From: Viridibacillus sp050278625
Lineage (GTDB): Bacteria > Bacillota > Bacilli > Bacillales_A > Planococcaceae
Assembly: GCF_050278625.1 (NCBI RefSeq)
Contig: NZ_JBNNTI010000003.1
Span: forward strand, 91,415 to 155,414
Direction of reading: 5' to 3'
DNA: 64,000 bases
Made by a program: the position numbers and the translations under genes. This document shows positions 1 through 7,752 of this stretch, piece after piece (position 1 is the first letter of the stretch; each line of letters starts with the position of its first letter). A model generated the notes under the pieces. That model saw only the letters and a program-made list of their open reading frames with translations. It did no database searches and was not told the DNA's origin.

Positions 1-1
1 A

Positions 2-79
2 ATCGTCGGAGTAGAAATTTTAGCACGAACTGTTTTAGGAGCATTTGCACAAGCAGAAAAAGAAGCCCTCTCTTGCTGA
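2..79 (+). CDS. C-terminal end of an unidentified protein (partial)
   Basis: An open frame enters from the left edge and stops with TGA at 77-79, giving 25 residues beginning IVGVEILARTVLGAF. It lies in the same direction as menC, about 67 bases ahead of that start. The tail is too short to assign; an M20-type amidohydrolase next to an N-acylamino acid racemase would be a natural pairing, but this is a guess from context only. Confidence 0.5.
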   Translation: MVGVEILARTVLGAFAQAEKEALSC

Positions 80-146
80 AAATCTTAGATTAGCGTATGT
101 TTTATTAAAGCGTTAATCTAGATTGGATAGTGAAGGGTGCGGTAGT

Positions 147-1253
147 GTGAAGATAACAGAAATTAAAATTCGGCAACTAAGTATGCGAATGAAATCCCCA
201 TTTTCAACAAGTTTTGGTACATTGCAAGATAAGCAATTTTTAATATTAGAAGCTAAAGATGATAATGGACTATCTGGTTGGGGAGAAGGGGTTGCTTTTG
301 AAATCCCTTGGTATACAGAGGAGACAGTTAAAACGAGTTGGCATATGCTTGAGGATTTCCTTATTCCATTAGTACTTAATAAAGTCATTCAGCATCCAGG
401 TGAGATAAGTGATATATTCAAAGCAATTCGCCAAAATAAAATGGCAAAGGCGACTCTTGAATGCGCGGTATGGGATTTATACGCGAAGTGTACTAAACAG
501 TCACTTGCGCATGCATTAGGTGGAACGAAAAAGAAAATTGAAGTTGGTATAAGTATAGGTATTCAACCGACAATTGAGCAGCTATTGCAGTACATTGAAA
601 ATTATATTGCTGCTGGCTATAAACGTATGAAGGTGAAGATTAAGCCTGGCAAGGACATCGAAGTTATTCAAGCAATCCGAGAAAAGTTTCCACAAGTTCC
701 GTTAATGGCTGATGCCAACTCAGCTTATACTTTAGATGACATCGAGTTGTTAAAAAAACTAGATGAATACAATTTAATGATGATAGAGCAACCGCTTGCA
801 TCGGATGATATTATCAACCATGCAAAGCTACAAAAGCATTTGAAAACGCCAATTTGTTTAGATGAGAGTATTTGTTCTTATGAAGATGCACGTACGGCGA
901 TTGAGCTTGGCAGCTGTGGAGTCATAAACATCAAGTTCGGTCGAGTAGGTGGCTTAACTGAAGCAAAACGAATTCATGATCTATGCCAGCAAAATGGCAT
1001 TAAAGTTTGGTGTGGCGGCATGTTAGAATCCGGCATTGGTAGAGCGCATAATGTAGCACTAACAACGCTGGGGAATTTTGTGTTACCAGGAGATACTGCA
1101 GGCTCTAGTCATTATTGGGAACAAGATATTATTTCACCTGAAGTATTTGTAGAAGATGGGTATATTTCAGTGCCAGAAGGTTATGGAATTGGATATGAAC
1201 CAAATATGGAATTAATGGATCAACTTACTATAAGTCAAAAGGTTTATAGATAA
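147..1253 (+). CDS. menC: o-succinylbenzoate synthase / N-acylamino acid racemase (enolase superfamily)
   Basis: An enolase-superfamily enzyme of 368 residues of the OSBS/NSAR group, which dehydrates SHCHC in menaquinone synthesis and, in many relatives, racemises N-succinylamino acids. The acid/base lysines are visible as the KVK motif (K162/K164) and K263 (NIKFGRVGG); the Mg2+ ligands are D189 (DANSAY), E214 (MIEQP) and D239 (CLDES). I use the GTG at 147 because an AAGGGTG ribosome site lies 8 bases ahead; a TTG at 123 would place that site inside the gene. No other men genes are nearby, so the racemase role is as likely as menaquinone synthesis. Confidence 0.85.
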   Translation: MKITEIKIRQLSMRMKSPFSTSFGTLQDKQFLILEAKDDNGLSGWGEGVAFEIPWYTEETVKTSWHMLEDFLIPLVLNKVIQHPGEISDIFKAIRQNKMAKATLECAVWDLYAKCTKQSLAHALGGTKKKIEVGISIGIQPTIEQLLQYIENYIAAGYKRMKVKIKPGKDIEVIQAIREKFPQVPLMADANSAYTLDDIELLKKLDEYNLMMIEQPLASDDIINHAKLQKHLKTPICLDESICSYEDARTAIELGSCGVINIKFGRVGGLTEAKRIHDLCQQNGIKVWCGGMLESGIGRAHNVALTTLGNFVLPGDTAGSSHYWEQDIISPEVFVEDGYISVPEGYGIGYEPNMELMDQLTISQKVYR

Positions 1254-1258
1254 ACTAG

Positions 1259-1289
1259 AAAAGCTATGCAAAAATTGCATAGCTTTTTT
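1259..1289. terminator. Rho-independent terminator between convergent menC and GNAT genes
   Basis: A 13-bp perfect stem (AAAAGCTATGCAA with its complement) closes a 3-base loop and runs into six T on the plus strand. The A-rich left flank gives a weaker T tract on the minus strand, so it may serve both genes. Confidence 0.85.
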
Positions 1290-1294
1290 AGTGA

Positions 1295-2101
1295 TCATAT
1301 ATCTAATAGTTTACTCATATAAAATTCATCTTCATATTGATCATTTATTTTTAAAGATCGTTGACGCTCTCCATCTATTTCAAAGCCCATTTTATTGTAC
1401 ATATTGATTGCGATTGTATTGGATTTACAAACACTTAGCTCAAGTCTTTGAATGGTATTTGACAAAGCCCATTTTTCAGCTTCTTTTAAAAGGGCTGTGC
1501 CGATACCTTGGTTAGTGAATTTTTGCATAACACCAAGATAAATGGATGCACGGTGTTTAGCACGCGGGGCTGTATTACCTGAAATAGAGAGCATTCCTCC
1601 AATTTGCCCCTCAACAATAGCTACCAAAATAGAACTAGAATTGTTTTTACGTAAACTAGTAATCTTTTTACGTAAGCTTTGTACAGATGGATCACGTTCG
1701 TTTTCACCATAGAGCATAAAATCTGTCTCAGCGTCTAATGTAGAAAATAACTTGATTAAATCACGTGCATCATCTGTCTCAATTGAACGGATGATATAAG
1801 TGCTCATGGTCTTATCAGAGCTGTCCATATCGGAGTTATCGCTACTAGAAGGTTTTTCAAATGTCACATGATAACCAGGTTGTATAGTTGTAACATAATA
1901 ACCTTGTTCCACCCAAGCAAGATAGTGTTTCAGAGGAGGTTTTGTTTTTTTCCACCAACTCTTATTTAAATAGGAGGAATTAGGTAATGAATGTCCCATA
2001 ATCGTTTCGATTTCTGTGAACGAAAGTTGAATTTTATCGCCTTTTGCGGAGCTGAAATATTCAGCTAGTGGTATGTATTTCTTTTCGATCTTATTTTCCA
2101 T
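1295..2101 (-). CDS. DUF7662-like domain fused to GNAT N-acetyltransferase
   Basis: A 268-residue protein in two parts. Residues ~5-85 (AEYFSSAKGDKIQLSFTEIE, two Trp in KSWWKK) resemble the small DUF7662 domain seen in nucleic-acid or GIY-YIG-associated proteins. Residues ~100-265 are a GNAT fold with the acetyl-CoA loop at NQGIGTALL and the usual C-terminal NTIAINMYNKMGF helix. A good AGAGGGG site precedes the ATG. The acetyl acceptor is unknown. It is convergent with menC and divergent from ppaC. The DUF7662 call is from memory of the family pattern. Confidence 0.8.
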   Translation of the reverse strand: MENKIEKKYIPLAEYFSSAKGDKIQLSFTEIETIMGHSLPNSSYLNKSWWKKTKPPLKHYLAWVEQGYYVTTIQPGYHVTFEKPSSSDNSDMDSSDKTMSTYIIRSIETDDARDLIKLFSTLDAETDFMLYGENERDPSVQSLRKKITSLRKNNSSSILVAIVEGQIGGMLSISGNTAPRAKHRASIYLGVMQKFTNQGIGTALLKEAEKWALSNTIQRLELSVCKSNTIAINMYNKMGFEIDGERQRSLKINDQYEDEFYMSKLLDI

Positions 2102-2346
2102 TATTACCCCTCTTTATTATATGCATATACTATATTAGAAATAGTAACATAGTATTAAGTCTAATTACATGATTTTTATGGTTATTGATTAATTTTGTGG
2201 ATAAAAAAGACTATATTAATCTAAGGGGTTCTAGAACTAATTAAGATGTTTTTTATTCTTAAATTAATAAAATAGAATACAGGAATATTTATGCTTTTAA
2301 AAAAGACCATAATAAGGTTTAACAATCACCATCAAATGCGCTGGCA

Positions 2347-2375
2347 TTCTTTTTCATTGATATGTGTGATAAAAT
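2347..2375 (+). promoter_or_regulatory. Candidate promoter of ppaC in the 313-base gap 2102-2414
   Basis: An extended -10 (TG-A-TAAAAT, 2367-2375) has a poor -35 (TTCTTT) 17 bases upstream, about 40 bases ahead of the ppaC start. The rest of the gap is AT-rich and I see no other feature in it beyond the ribosome sites of the flanking divergent genes. Confidence 0.45.
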
Positions 2376-2414
2376 ATATTCGGAAATTAGAGAAATCTAG
2401 GAGGCAAAATTTAA

Positions 2415-3341
2415 ATGAGTAAAGTACTTGTATTCGGACACAAAAACCCAGATACTGATACAATCACATCTGCGTTAGTATATGCATATTTAAAAAAACA
2501 ACTAGGCGTTGATGCTGAGGCTGTTCGCCTTGGCGAACTGAATAACGAAACAGCTTACGCTTTAGAAAAATTCGGATTTGAAGCACCACGCTTAGTGGAA
2601 AAAGTTGCAGGAGAAGCTGTTCAAGTAATCTTAGTTGATCATAACGAACGCCAACAAAGTGCTGATGATATCGCTGAAGTTCAAGTGACTGAAGTTATTG
2701 ATCATCACCGTATTGCTAACTTTGAAACAGCTGACCCATTGTACTACCGTGCGGAACCTGTTGGCTGTACAGCAACAATCCTAAATAAAATTTTTAAAGA
2801 AAATGATGTTGAGATTCCAACTAACTATGCTGGTCTTATGTTGTCTGCTATCATCTCTGATACATTATTATTCAAATCACCAACATGCACAGAGCAAGAT
2901 GTAAAAGCAGCTAATGAGTTAGCTGCAATTGCAGATGTTGACGCTGCTGAGTATGGTCTTGCAATGTTAAAAGCAGGTGCTGATTTAAGTGATAAATCAT
3001 TAGAAGATTTACTTTCTCTTGATGCAAAAGAATTCAGCATGGGTGACCACAGAGTTGTCATCGCTCAAGTAAATGCTGTTGATGTAAATGACGTTTTAAA
3101 TCGTCAAGCGGATTTAGAAGTTTTATTGAACAATACTGTAACAGAAAAGGGTCTAGATCTATTCTTCTTCGTTGTAACGGATATCATAAACAATTATTCT
3201 GTTGCTGTTGCAATAGGAGCACAAGCTGAAAAAGCTTATGCAGCATTTAACGTTGTCGCTGATAATAATAGCGCGCTATTAAAAGGCGTAGTTTCTCGTA
3301 AAAAACAAATTGTCCCATCACTAACTGATGCATTAAAATAA
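2415..3341 (+). CDS. ppaC: Manganese-dependent inorganic pyrophosphatase (family II)
   Basis: A 308-residue DHH-family phosphoesterase, the usual length. It hydrolyses pyrophosphate in the cytosol and so drives biosynthetic reactions. The Mn-binding motifs are in order: GHKNPDTD near the N terminus, VDHNE (~residue 76) and DHHR (~residue 97); the C-terminal DHHA2 domain ends in the SRKKQ substrate loop. The ATG follows CTAGGAGGC at good spacing. It is a single-gene unit with its own terminator. Confidence 0.97.
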   Translation: MSKVLVFGHKNPDTDTITSALVYAYLKKQLGVDAEAVRLGELNNETAYALEKFGFEAPRLVEKVAGEAVQVILVDHNERQQSADDIAEVQVTEVIDHHRIANFETADPLYYRAEPVGCTATILNKIFKENDVEIPTNYAGLMLSAIISDTLLFKSPTCTEQDVKAANELAAIADVDAAEYGLAMLKAGADLSDKSLEDLLSLDAKEFSMGDHRVVIAQVNAVDVNDVLNRQADLEVLLNNTVTEKGLDLFFFVVTDIINNYSVAVAIGAQAEKAYAAFNVVADNNSALLKGVVSRKKQIVPSLTDALK

Positions 3342-3357
3342 TCCTCATTTGAGGAGG

Positions 3358-3392
3358 AACTGCCTATTTCAATTGGAATAGGCGGTTTTTTT
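3358..3392 (+). terminator. ppaC terminator
   Basis: An 11-bp stem (AACTGCCTATT with AATAGGCGGTT, one G-T pair) with an 8-base loop, followed by T-rich sequence. Confidence 0.9.
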
Positions 3393-3440
3393 ATTGCAGG
3401 AAACGTTCGGGTTATCTGAAAATCCTATTTACGACCAACT

Positions 3441-4820
3441 TTATAATCCACTTAGGTCAAGTGGATATACGGCAGGTCCCTCAAGTACTGCACCATCCTT
3501 CGAAAAACGTGAGCCATGACAAGGGCAATCCCATGTTTCATCTGCTTCGTTCCATCTAGTCTTACAACCTAAATGCGTACAGCGTGGCATAGCACGACGT
3601 GTGACATGACCGCCGACAAAATCTTTTGTTACTTTTCCCCCTAGTTTCAACGCTTGGAAAACTGCATCACCAAATTTTGTATGTTTAGGAGAATAAAGAG
3701 ATATTCCTGCGTTCGGTTTACCAACAATCCCATCACGAAGAAGTTGAGCAGCTACGATTGAATTAGCTAACCCCCATTTTCTGAAACCAGAAGCCATCCA
3801 AATATTCGGTAAACGTGAACTAATTTGACCTACATAAGGAATTAAATCTACTGTTTCAGGATCCTGAGCTGACCAGTGGTAGTTGCAGTTCTGGGCTGCG
3901 AATTTATCTTTTGCCTCCTGTTTTAACGCTTCATAATACATAGATGTATTGGAAATAGTACCTGCAGGGTGACTATCGCCAGCTAATAATATAAAAGGTT
4001 TGTCATCAATCAAAGTTGTTCGAATAGAGCGACCAGGTTTATCAATTGATAAATACTGCCCTTTATACAATTCGCTTGCTTCAAAAGTCACGATATAAGA
4101 ACGAGTTACTTCAAGTTTGAAAATTTGCATACCAATAATAGCCTCTAGAGGATAATGGGAGCATAAAATTAGCTCTTTATAACAAACTGTATGGCCATTT
4201 TTTAACTCTACACATGGTTTTAATATATTAACCTTTTGTACGCGAGACTGTTCATAAATCTCAGCTCCGGCTTGCAATGCTTTTTCTGCGATAGATCGTC
4301 CAAAGCGTACAGGATCAATTTGCGCTTGTTTTGGCATCTTTAGGGAGGCGACAATGTCATACGGAATTTCGCAATCGGCATTCCATTCTCCTGGAATACC
4401 AAGTGTCTGATAAGCCTCCCATTCATTTTCTAAGTCCTTTCTACCTTCAGCTTTTTCTGTATATAAGAAGGAATCGGCATGGTGGACACAATCGGATTCT
4501 GCTAAATTGAATGATAATTCCACAGCTTGTTGGCTAAGCTCATAATATTGCTGTGCCGCTTCAACACCAAACTTAGTAATGAGTTGGCTATATAATAGAC
4601 CTTGTTGTGCAGTTACCTTACCAGTGGAATGACCGGTAGCACCTGAAAATAAAGTATTGCCTTCTAATAAAGTAACCTTCCTTCCAACCTTTGAGAGTAA
4701 GTAAGCTGCAAGTATGCCAGAAATACCACCACCAATAATACAGATATCAGTTTCAATTGATTGTTCAAGTGAAGGTCTTGCAAAAGGTGTTTGTTTATCT
4801 AGCCAAATTGAAGATTCCAT
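3441..4820 (-). CDS. FAD-dependent oxidoreductase with C-terminal Rieske [2Fe-2S] domain (YhfW-like)
   Basis: A 459-residue protein of the DAO/glycine-oxidase type. The N-terminal dinucleotide fold reads CIIGGGISGILAAYLLSK (residues ~26-43). The last ~75 residues form a Rieske cluster domain: CTHLGC and CPCHGS supply two Cys-His pairs, preceded by a VGGHVTRRA linker. B. subtilis YhfW has the same fusion. The Rieske part is expected to pass electrons from the flavin; substrate unknown. It is divergent from the DsbA/FrnE gene. Confidence 0.88.
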   Translation of the reverse strand: MESSIWLDKQTPFARPSLEQSIETDICIIGGGISGILAAYLLSKVGRKVTLLEGNTLFSGATGHSTGKVTAQQGLLYSQLITKFGVEAAQQYYELSQQAVELSFNLAESDCVHHADSFLYTEKAEGRKDLENEWEAYQTLGIPGEWNADCEIPYDIVASLKMPKQAQIDPVRFGRSIAEKALQAGAEIYEQSRVQKVNILKPCVELKNGHTVCYKELILCSHYPLEAIIGMQIFKLEVTRSYIVTFEASELYKGQYLSIDKPGRSIRTTLIDDKPFILLAGDSHPAGTISNTSMYYEALKQEAKDKFAAQNCNYHWSAQDPETVDLIPYVGQISSRLPNIWMASGFRKWGLANSIVAAQLLRDGIVGKPNAGISLYSPKHTKFGDAVFQALKLGGKVTKDFVGGHVTRRAMPRCTHLGCKTRWNEADETWDCPCHGSRFSKDGAVLEGPAVYPLDLSGL

Positions 4821-4938
4821 AAAATGCCTCCAAGTACAGTTTTTTTTAGCATGTGGAGTAATTGAGAAATTATGTATAAGCAGATAAATTGCTGTTTCAG
4901 ATGTTCACATATACAATGTCTCCAAGAGGTGAGCATTG

Positions 4939-5646
4939 ATGAAAATTGAAATTTGGTCAGACTATGTATGTCCATTTTGTTATATTGGTAAAAGACAATT
5001 AGAAAAAGCTTTGCAAGATACAGGATTCAGTGAACAAACAGAAATAATATTTAAAAGCTATCAATTAGATCCAAATACCCCGGCTATTTCGGATGAATCA
5101 ATGTATGAAGCTTTAGCAAAAAAATTCGGTTCTTCAATTGAAGCGGCAAAAGCCCAAACAGTTAGTGTTGCTAGCCGTGCAAAAGAAGTGGGATTAGATT
5201 ATGATTTCGATCATATGAAACCTGCAAATACTTTTAAATCACATCGTTTAGCAAAATATGCCGAAGCAGAAGGTAAGGCTGCTGAAATGACTGAGCGTTT
5301 GCTACTTGCACACTTTATTGAAGGAAAACAAATTGGCTCAACTGAAGTATTAGTAGGGTTGGCAGTAGAAGTTGGTTTAAATCGTGAGAGAGTACTAGAT
5401 GTAGTAAATTCAGATGAGTATGCTTCAGAGGTATTGGCAGATATTCAAGAGGCTTCTCAATTAGGTGTTAGAGGTGTCCCATTCTTTGTATTAAATCGTA
5501 AATATGCGATTTCAGGTGCGCAACCACAAGAATTATTCGAAGAAACTATTCGTAAAGTTGCAGTTGAAGAAGGGATTCAACCTACGCTTAAAGTGGTTGG
5601 AGCTAAAGGTACAGGCATTTGTGAAGATGGCCAGTGCGAACTTTAA
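4939..5646 (+). CDS. DsbA-family thiol oxidoreductase, FrnE-like
   Basis: A 235-residue cytosolic thioredoxin-fold protein of the FrnE branch of DsbA. The active site CPFC sits at residues ~11-14 (SDYVCPFCYIG), the cis-proline loop is GVRGVPFFV (~residue 181), and an extra Cys pair (GICEDGQCEL) closes the C terminus. There is no signal peptide, so it probably works on cytosolic disulfides or polyketide-like substrates. ATG 4939 is preferred over TTG 4936 because AAGAGGTGAG ends six bases before it. Confidence 0.85.
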   Translation: MKIEIWSDYVCPFCYIGKRQLEKALQDTGFSEQTEIIFKSYQLDPNTPAISDESMYEALAKKFGSSIEAAKAQTVSVASRAKEVGLDYDFDHMKPANTFKSHRLAKYAEAEGKAAEMTERLLLAHFIEGKQIGSTEVLVGLAVEVGLNRERVLDVVNSDEYASEVLADIQEASQLGVRGVPFFVLNRKYAISGAQPQELFEETIRKVAVEEGIQPTLKVVGAKGTGICEDGQCEL

Positions 5647-5668
5647 TCTTCAGTCAAAAGTCTGAGAG

Positions 5669-5698
5669 CAGATGCATTGACAGTGTATCTGTCTTTTT
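5669..5698 (+). terminator. Terminator after the DsbA/FrnE gene
   Basis: CAGATGCA pairs with TGTATCTG (one G-T) around a 7-base loop and is followed by TCTTTTTAT. Confidence 0.75.
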
Positions 5699-5710
5699 AT
5701 AAAATAAAAT

Positions 5711-5728
5711 TATCTCGAATTTGAGATA
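5711..5728 (+). promoter_or_regulatory. MhqR-type operator upstream of azoR
   Basis: TATCTCGAATTTGAGATA is an 18-base palindrome with a single mismatch and fits the known MhqR consensus (tATCTcgaAtTCgAGATa) that controls azoR2 and the mhq genes of B. subtilis. It lies 44 bases before the azoR start, where it would overlap the promoter. A second near-identical copy is at 22286-22303. Confidence 0.75.
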
Positions 5729-5771
5729 TTTTGTAGGGTAATAATTTTAATTAAGAGAGTGAGAGATTAAA

Positions 5772-6413
5772 TTGACAAATGTATTAGTTGTTAAAGCAAA
5801 TAACCGTCCTTCTACTGAAGGCGTTTCTAGTAAAATGTATGAAGTATTTATGGAAGAGGTAAAAGGAGCCCAAGATCTAAACGTGACTACATTTGATGTA
5901 TTTGCTGAGGATCTACCATACTTCGGTCAAGATTTATTTAATGCGTTTGGTAAAGTACAAAACGGTGAAGAGCTTACAGATTTAGAAGGCCGTCTTTTAG
6001 CTGCAAAACAAAAAGCAATGGACGCTTTAACTGCTGCTGACGTAGTAGTATTTGCATTCCCATTATGGAACTTAACAATCCCAGCAAAATTACAAACTTT
6101 CGTTGATTACGTATACCAAGCAGGTTTTGCTTTCAAATATGATGCAGAAGGTAACATGATTAACTTAATGCCAGAGAAAAAAGCTATTCTTTTAAGCGCT
6201 CGTGGTGGTATTTATTCAACTCCAGAAACAGCACCAATGGAAATGGCTGTAAACTATATGCGTAACGTTTTCGGTGGCGTATTCGGTATGTCAGTAGAAG
6301 AAGTTATTATCGAAGGTCATAATGCAATGCCAGACAAAGCAGAAGCAATTATTGCTGAAGGTATGGAGCGCGTTAAAGTAGCAGCAAAATCATTAACAGT
6401 TGTTCACGCTTAA
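5772..6413 (+). CDS. azoR: FMN-dependent NADH azoreductase
   Basis: A 213-residue flavodoxin-like enzyme that reduces azo compounds and, physiologically, quinones by two electrons, avoiding semiquinones. The N-terminal phosphate/FMN loop (VVKANNRPSTEGVSSKM), the PLWNLTIPAKLQTFVDY block (~residues 97-113) and the ARGG loop (~143) are typical. The TTG start gives MTNVLVVKANNRP, which matches the family start; a GAGAGTGAG site precedes it. The MhqR-like operator upstream suggests induction by quinones. Confidence 0.93.
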   Translation: MTNVLVVKANNRPSTEGVSSKMYEVFMEEVKGAQDLNVTTFDVFAEDLPYFGQDLFNAFGKVQNGEELTDLEGRLLAAKQKAMDALTAADVVVFAFPLWNLTIPAKLQTFVDYVYQAGFAFKYDAEGNMINLMPEKKAILLSARGGIYSTPETAPMEMAVNYMRNVFGGVFGMSVEEVIIEGHNAMPDKAEAIIAEGMERVKVAAKSLTVVHA

Positions 6414-6436
6414 TTTTAGTTGGGCTATTCATAAAG

Positions 6437-6472
6437 AAAGAGGGAGGCCCATTAAATGGTGCTTCCCTCTTT
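6437..6472. terminator. Terminator between convergent azoR and DUF2500 genes
   Basis: AAAGAGGGA pairs with TCCCTCTTT. The hairpin overlaps the last codons of the minus-strand gene. T tracts are short on both sides. Confidence 0.65.
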
Positions 6473-6865
6473 TCCATTACGTTCAAAACCTTTATATCGA
6501 GTCCCTTGAAATGTTAGTAAACCAAAGTCTCCTTCAACGAGCATACCGTATTCACTTCCGCTTACAGGCAACTCAATTCGGTCGCCACTTTGTACCTCGA
6601 AGGTCGTATAATACCTAGTGCTAGGGGAAGTATCTCCACTGCCACCAGACGTTTTCGAACGCTTTGTAACAACCTCTGCGGGCACAGTTAAAATAGGAGA
6701 AGCATTATTTTTAGACCACTGAGATATACCTTTAACAATTGTAAAAATGATACCCAAAAAAACTATAATAAAAATAATCGAAATAAATATACCGCCAAAT
6801 CCAGCCCCAACAAAAAAGCCACCTGTAGAAAAAAATGAGTCTCCTTCATATACTCCAGTTTCCAT
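6452..6865 (-). CDS. DUF2500 family membrane protein
   Basis: A 137-residue protein with a Gly/Phe-rich N terminus, one membrane segment (~residues 24-44, GIFISIIFIIVFLGIIFTIV) and a C-terminal DUF2500 beta domain (VPAEVVTKR, YYTTFEVQSGDRIELPV, GLLTFQGTRYKGFER). The function is unknown; the soluble domain is probably extracellular. ATG 6865 is chosen over GTG 6874 because AGGGGGTG ends six bases before it. Confidence 0.85.
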   Translation of the reverse strand: METGVYEGDSFFSTGGFFVGAGFGGIFISIIFIIVFLGIIFTIVKGISQWSKNNASPILTVPAEVVTKRSKTSGGSGDTSPSTRYYTTFEVQSGDRIELPVSGSEYGMLVEGDFGLLTFQGTRYKGFERNGKEGSTI

Positions 6866-7046
6866 AAAAAGCACCCCCTATATTATATATATTACCATTT
6901 ACGGAAATGTGATTAAAATAGTTTCAAATTTACAGTTTAAGTGATTTTAAAAGTTGGATGAGCAACTTAAAGGGAATCTGGTTGGGAAAATTATAGGGTT
7001 GTTCCAATAGAAATGTTCCTACATATGTTTTGAGTGATTATATAAC

Positions 7047-7074
7047 AAAAAAAACAGTCACAGAAGTGTGACTG
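7047..7074 (-). terminator. yceI terminator
   Basis: CAGTCACA pairs perfectly with TGTGACTG; on the minus strand the stem is followed by eight T. It sits 40 bases after the yceI stop. Confidence 0.9.
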
Positions 7075-7112
7075 GTTAGGATGGTTAGGCTAAATACAAG
7101 TTTTTTACTGAC

Positions 7113-7637
7113 TTAGGCAGGGTTAGCTTCAAGTTCGATATTAATATTGATATCATCGCCAACTAGTACGCCACCAGTTTCAAGTGCTGCATTCCAAGTT
7201 AAACCGAAGTCTTTGCGGTTAATTTTTGTTTCAGCTTCAAAACCTACAACTTCTTGACCCCATGGGTTTGTACCTTTACCTCCGTATTCAGCTTCAAAAG
7301 TTACAGATTTTGTTACACCTTTAATAGTGAAATCTCCAGTAATTTCGTATTCGCCATTACTAGTAGATTTAATGTTTGTTGCTACGAAAGTCATTTTAGG
7401 GAATTGTTCAACATCAAAGAACTCAGATGACTTTAAGTGGGTATCACGATCTGCATTGTTTGAATTTATACTCGCTACATCAATTTCAAATTTAATTGAT
7501 GCACCAGTTAAATCTTCTGGATTAGCATCAATATCTGCAGTGAAAGAACCGAAGTTACCTTTAACTTTTGAAATCATCATGTGTTTTACTTGGAAGCCTA
7601 AATTAGAGTGAGCTTGGTCTACATTATATTTTGTCAT
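7113..7637 (-). CDS. YceI family polyisoprenoid-binding-like protein
   Basis: A 174-residue YceI-fold lipocalin-like beta barrel (YNVDQAHSNLGFQVKHMMISKVKG at the start, then GDFTIKGVTKSVTFE and NRKDFGLTWN). YceI proteins bind long isoprenoid chains such as quinone tails. There is no signal peptide, so this one is cytosolic. AGGAGG precedes the ATG. Its upstream region holds degenerate MhqR-like half sites (7694-7726), and it lies between azoR and the catE-like gene, consistent with a role in quinone stress; that role is inferred. Confidence 0.88.
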   Translation of the reverse strand: MTKYNVDQAHSNLGFQVKHMMISKVKGNFGSFTADIDANPEDLTGASIKFEIDVASINSNNADRDTHLKSSEFFDVEQFPKMTFVATNIKSTSNGEYEITGDFTIKGVTKSVTFEAEYGGKGTNPWGQEVVGFEAETKINRKDFGLTWNAALETGGVLVGDDININIELEANPA

Positions 7638-7693
7638 TTTAAAATCCTCCTAAAAAGTGTTTGTTATTTAGTATATTTATCATAATATAATAT

Positions 7694-7726
7694 TATCTCG
7701 AAATAAAGAGTTTTGAATTAAAGATA
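7694..7726. promoter_or_regulatory. Two degenerate MhqR-like half sites upstream of yceI
   Basis: TATCTCGAA at 7694-7702 equals one half of the azoR palindrome, and 7709-7726 matches the second genuine site at about 13 of 18 positions (core TTGAATTAAAGATA). Neither is a full palindrome. Placement ~60-90 bases before the yceI start is suitable for an operator. Confidence 0.35.
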
Positions 7727-7752
7727 ATTTGCATTTGTGTTACACATGAATT

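Noticed and set aside
6400..6618. Plus-strand frame after azoR (~72 codons)
   Set aside because: It is antisense to the DUF2500 gene, which has a clear family match and ribosome site.
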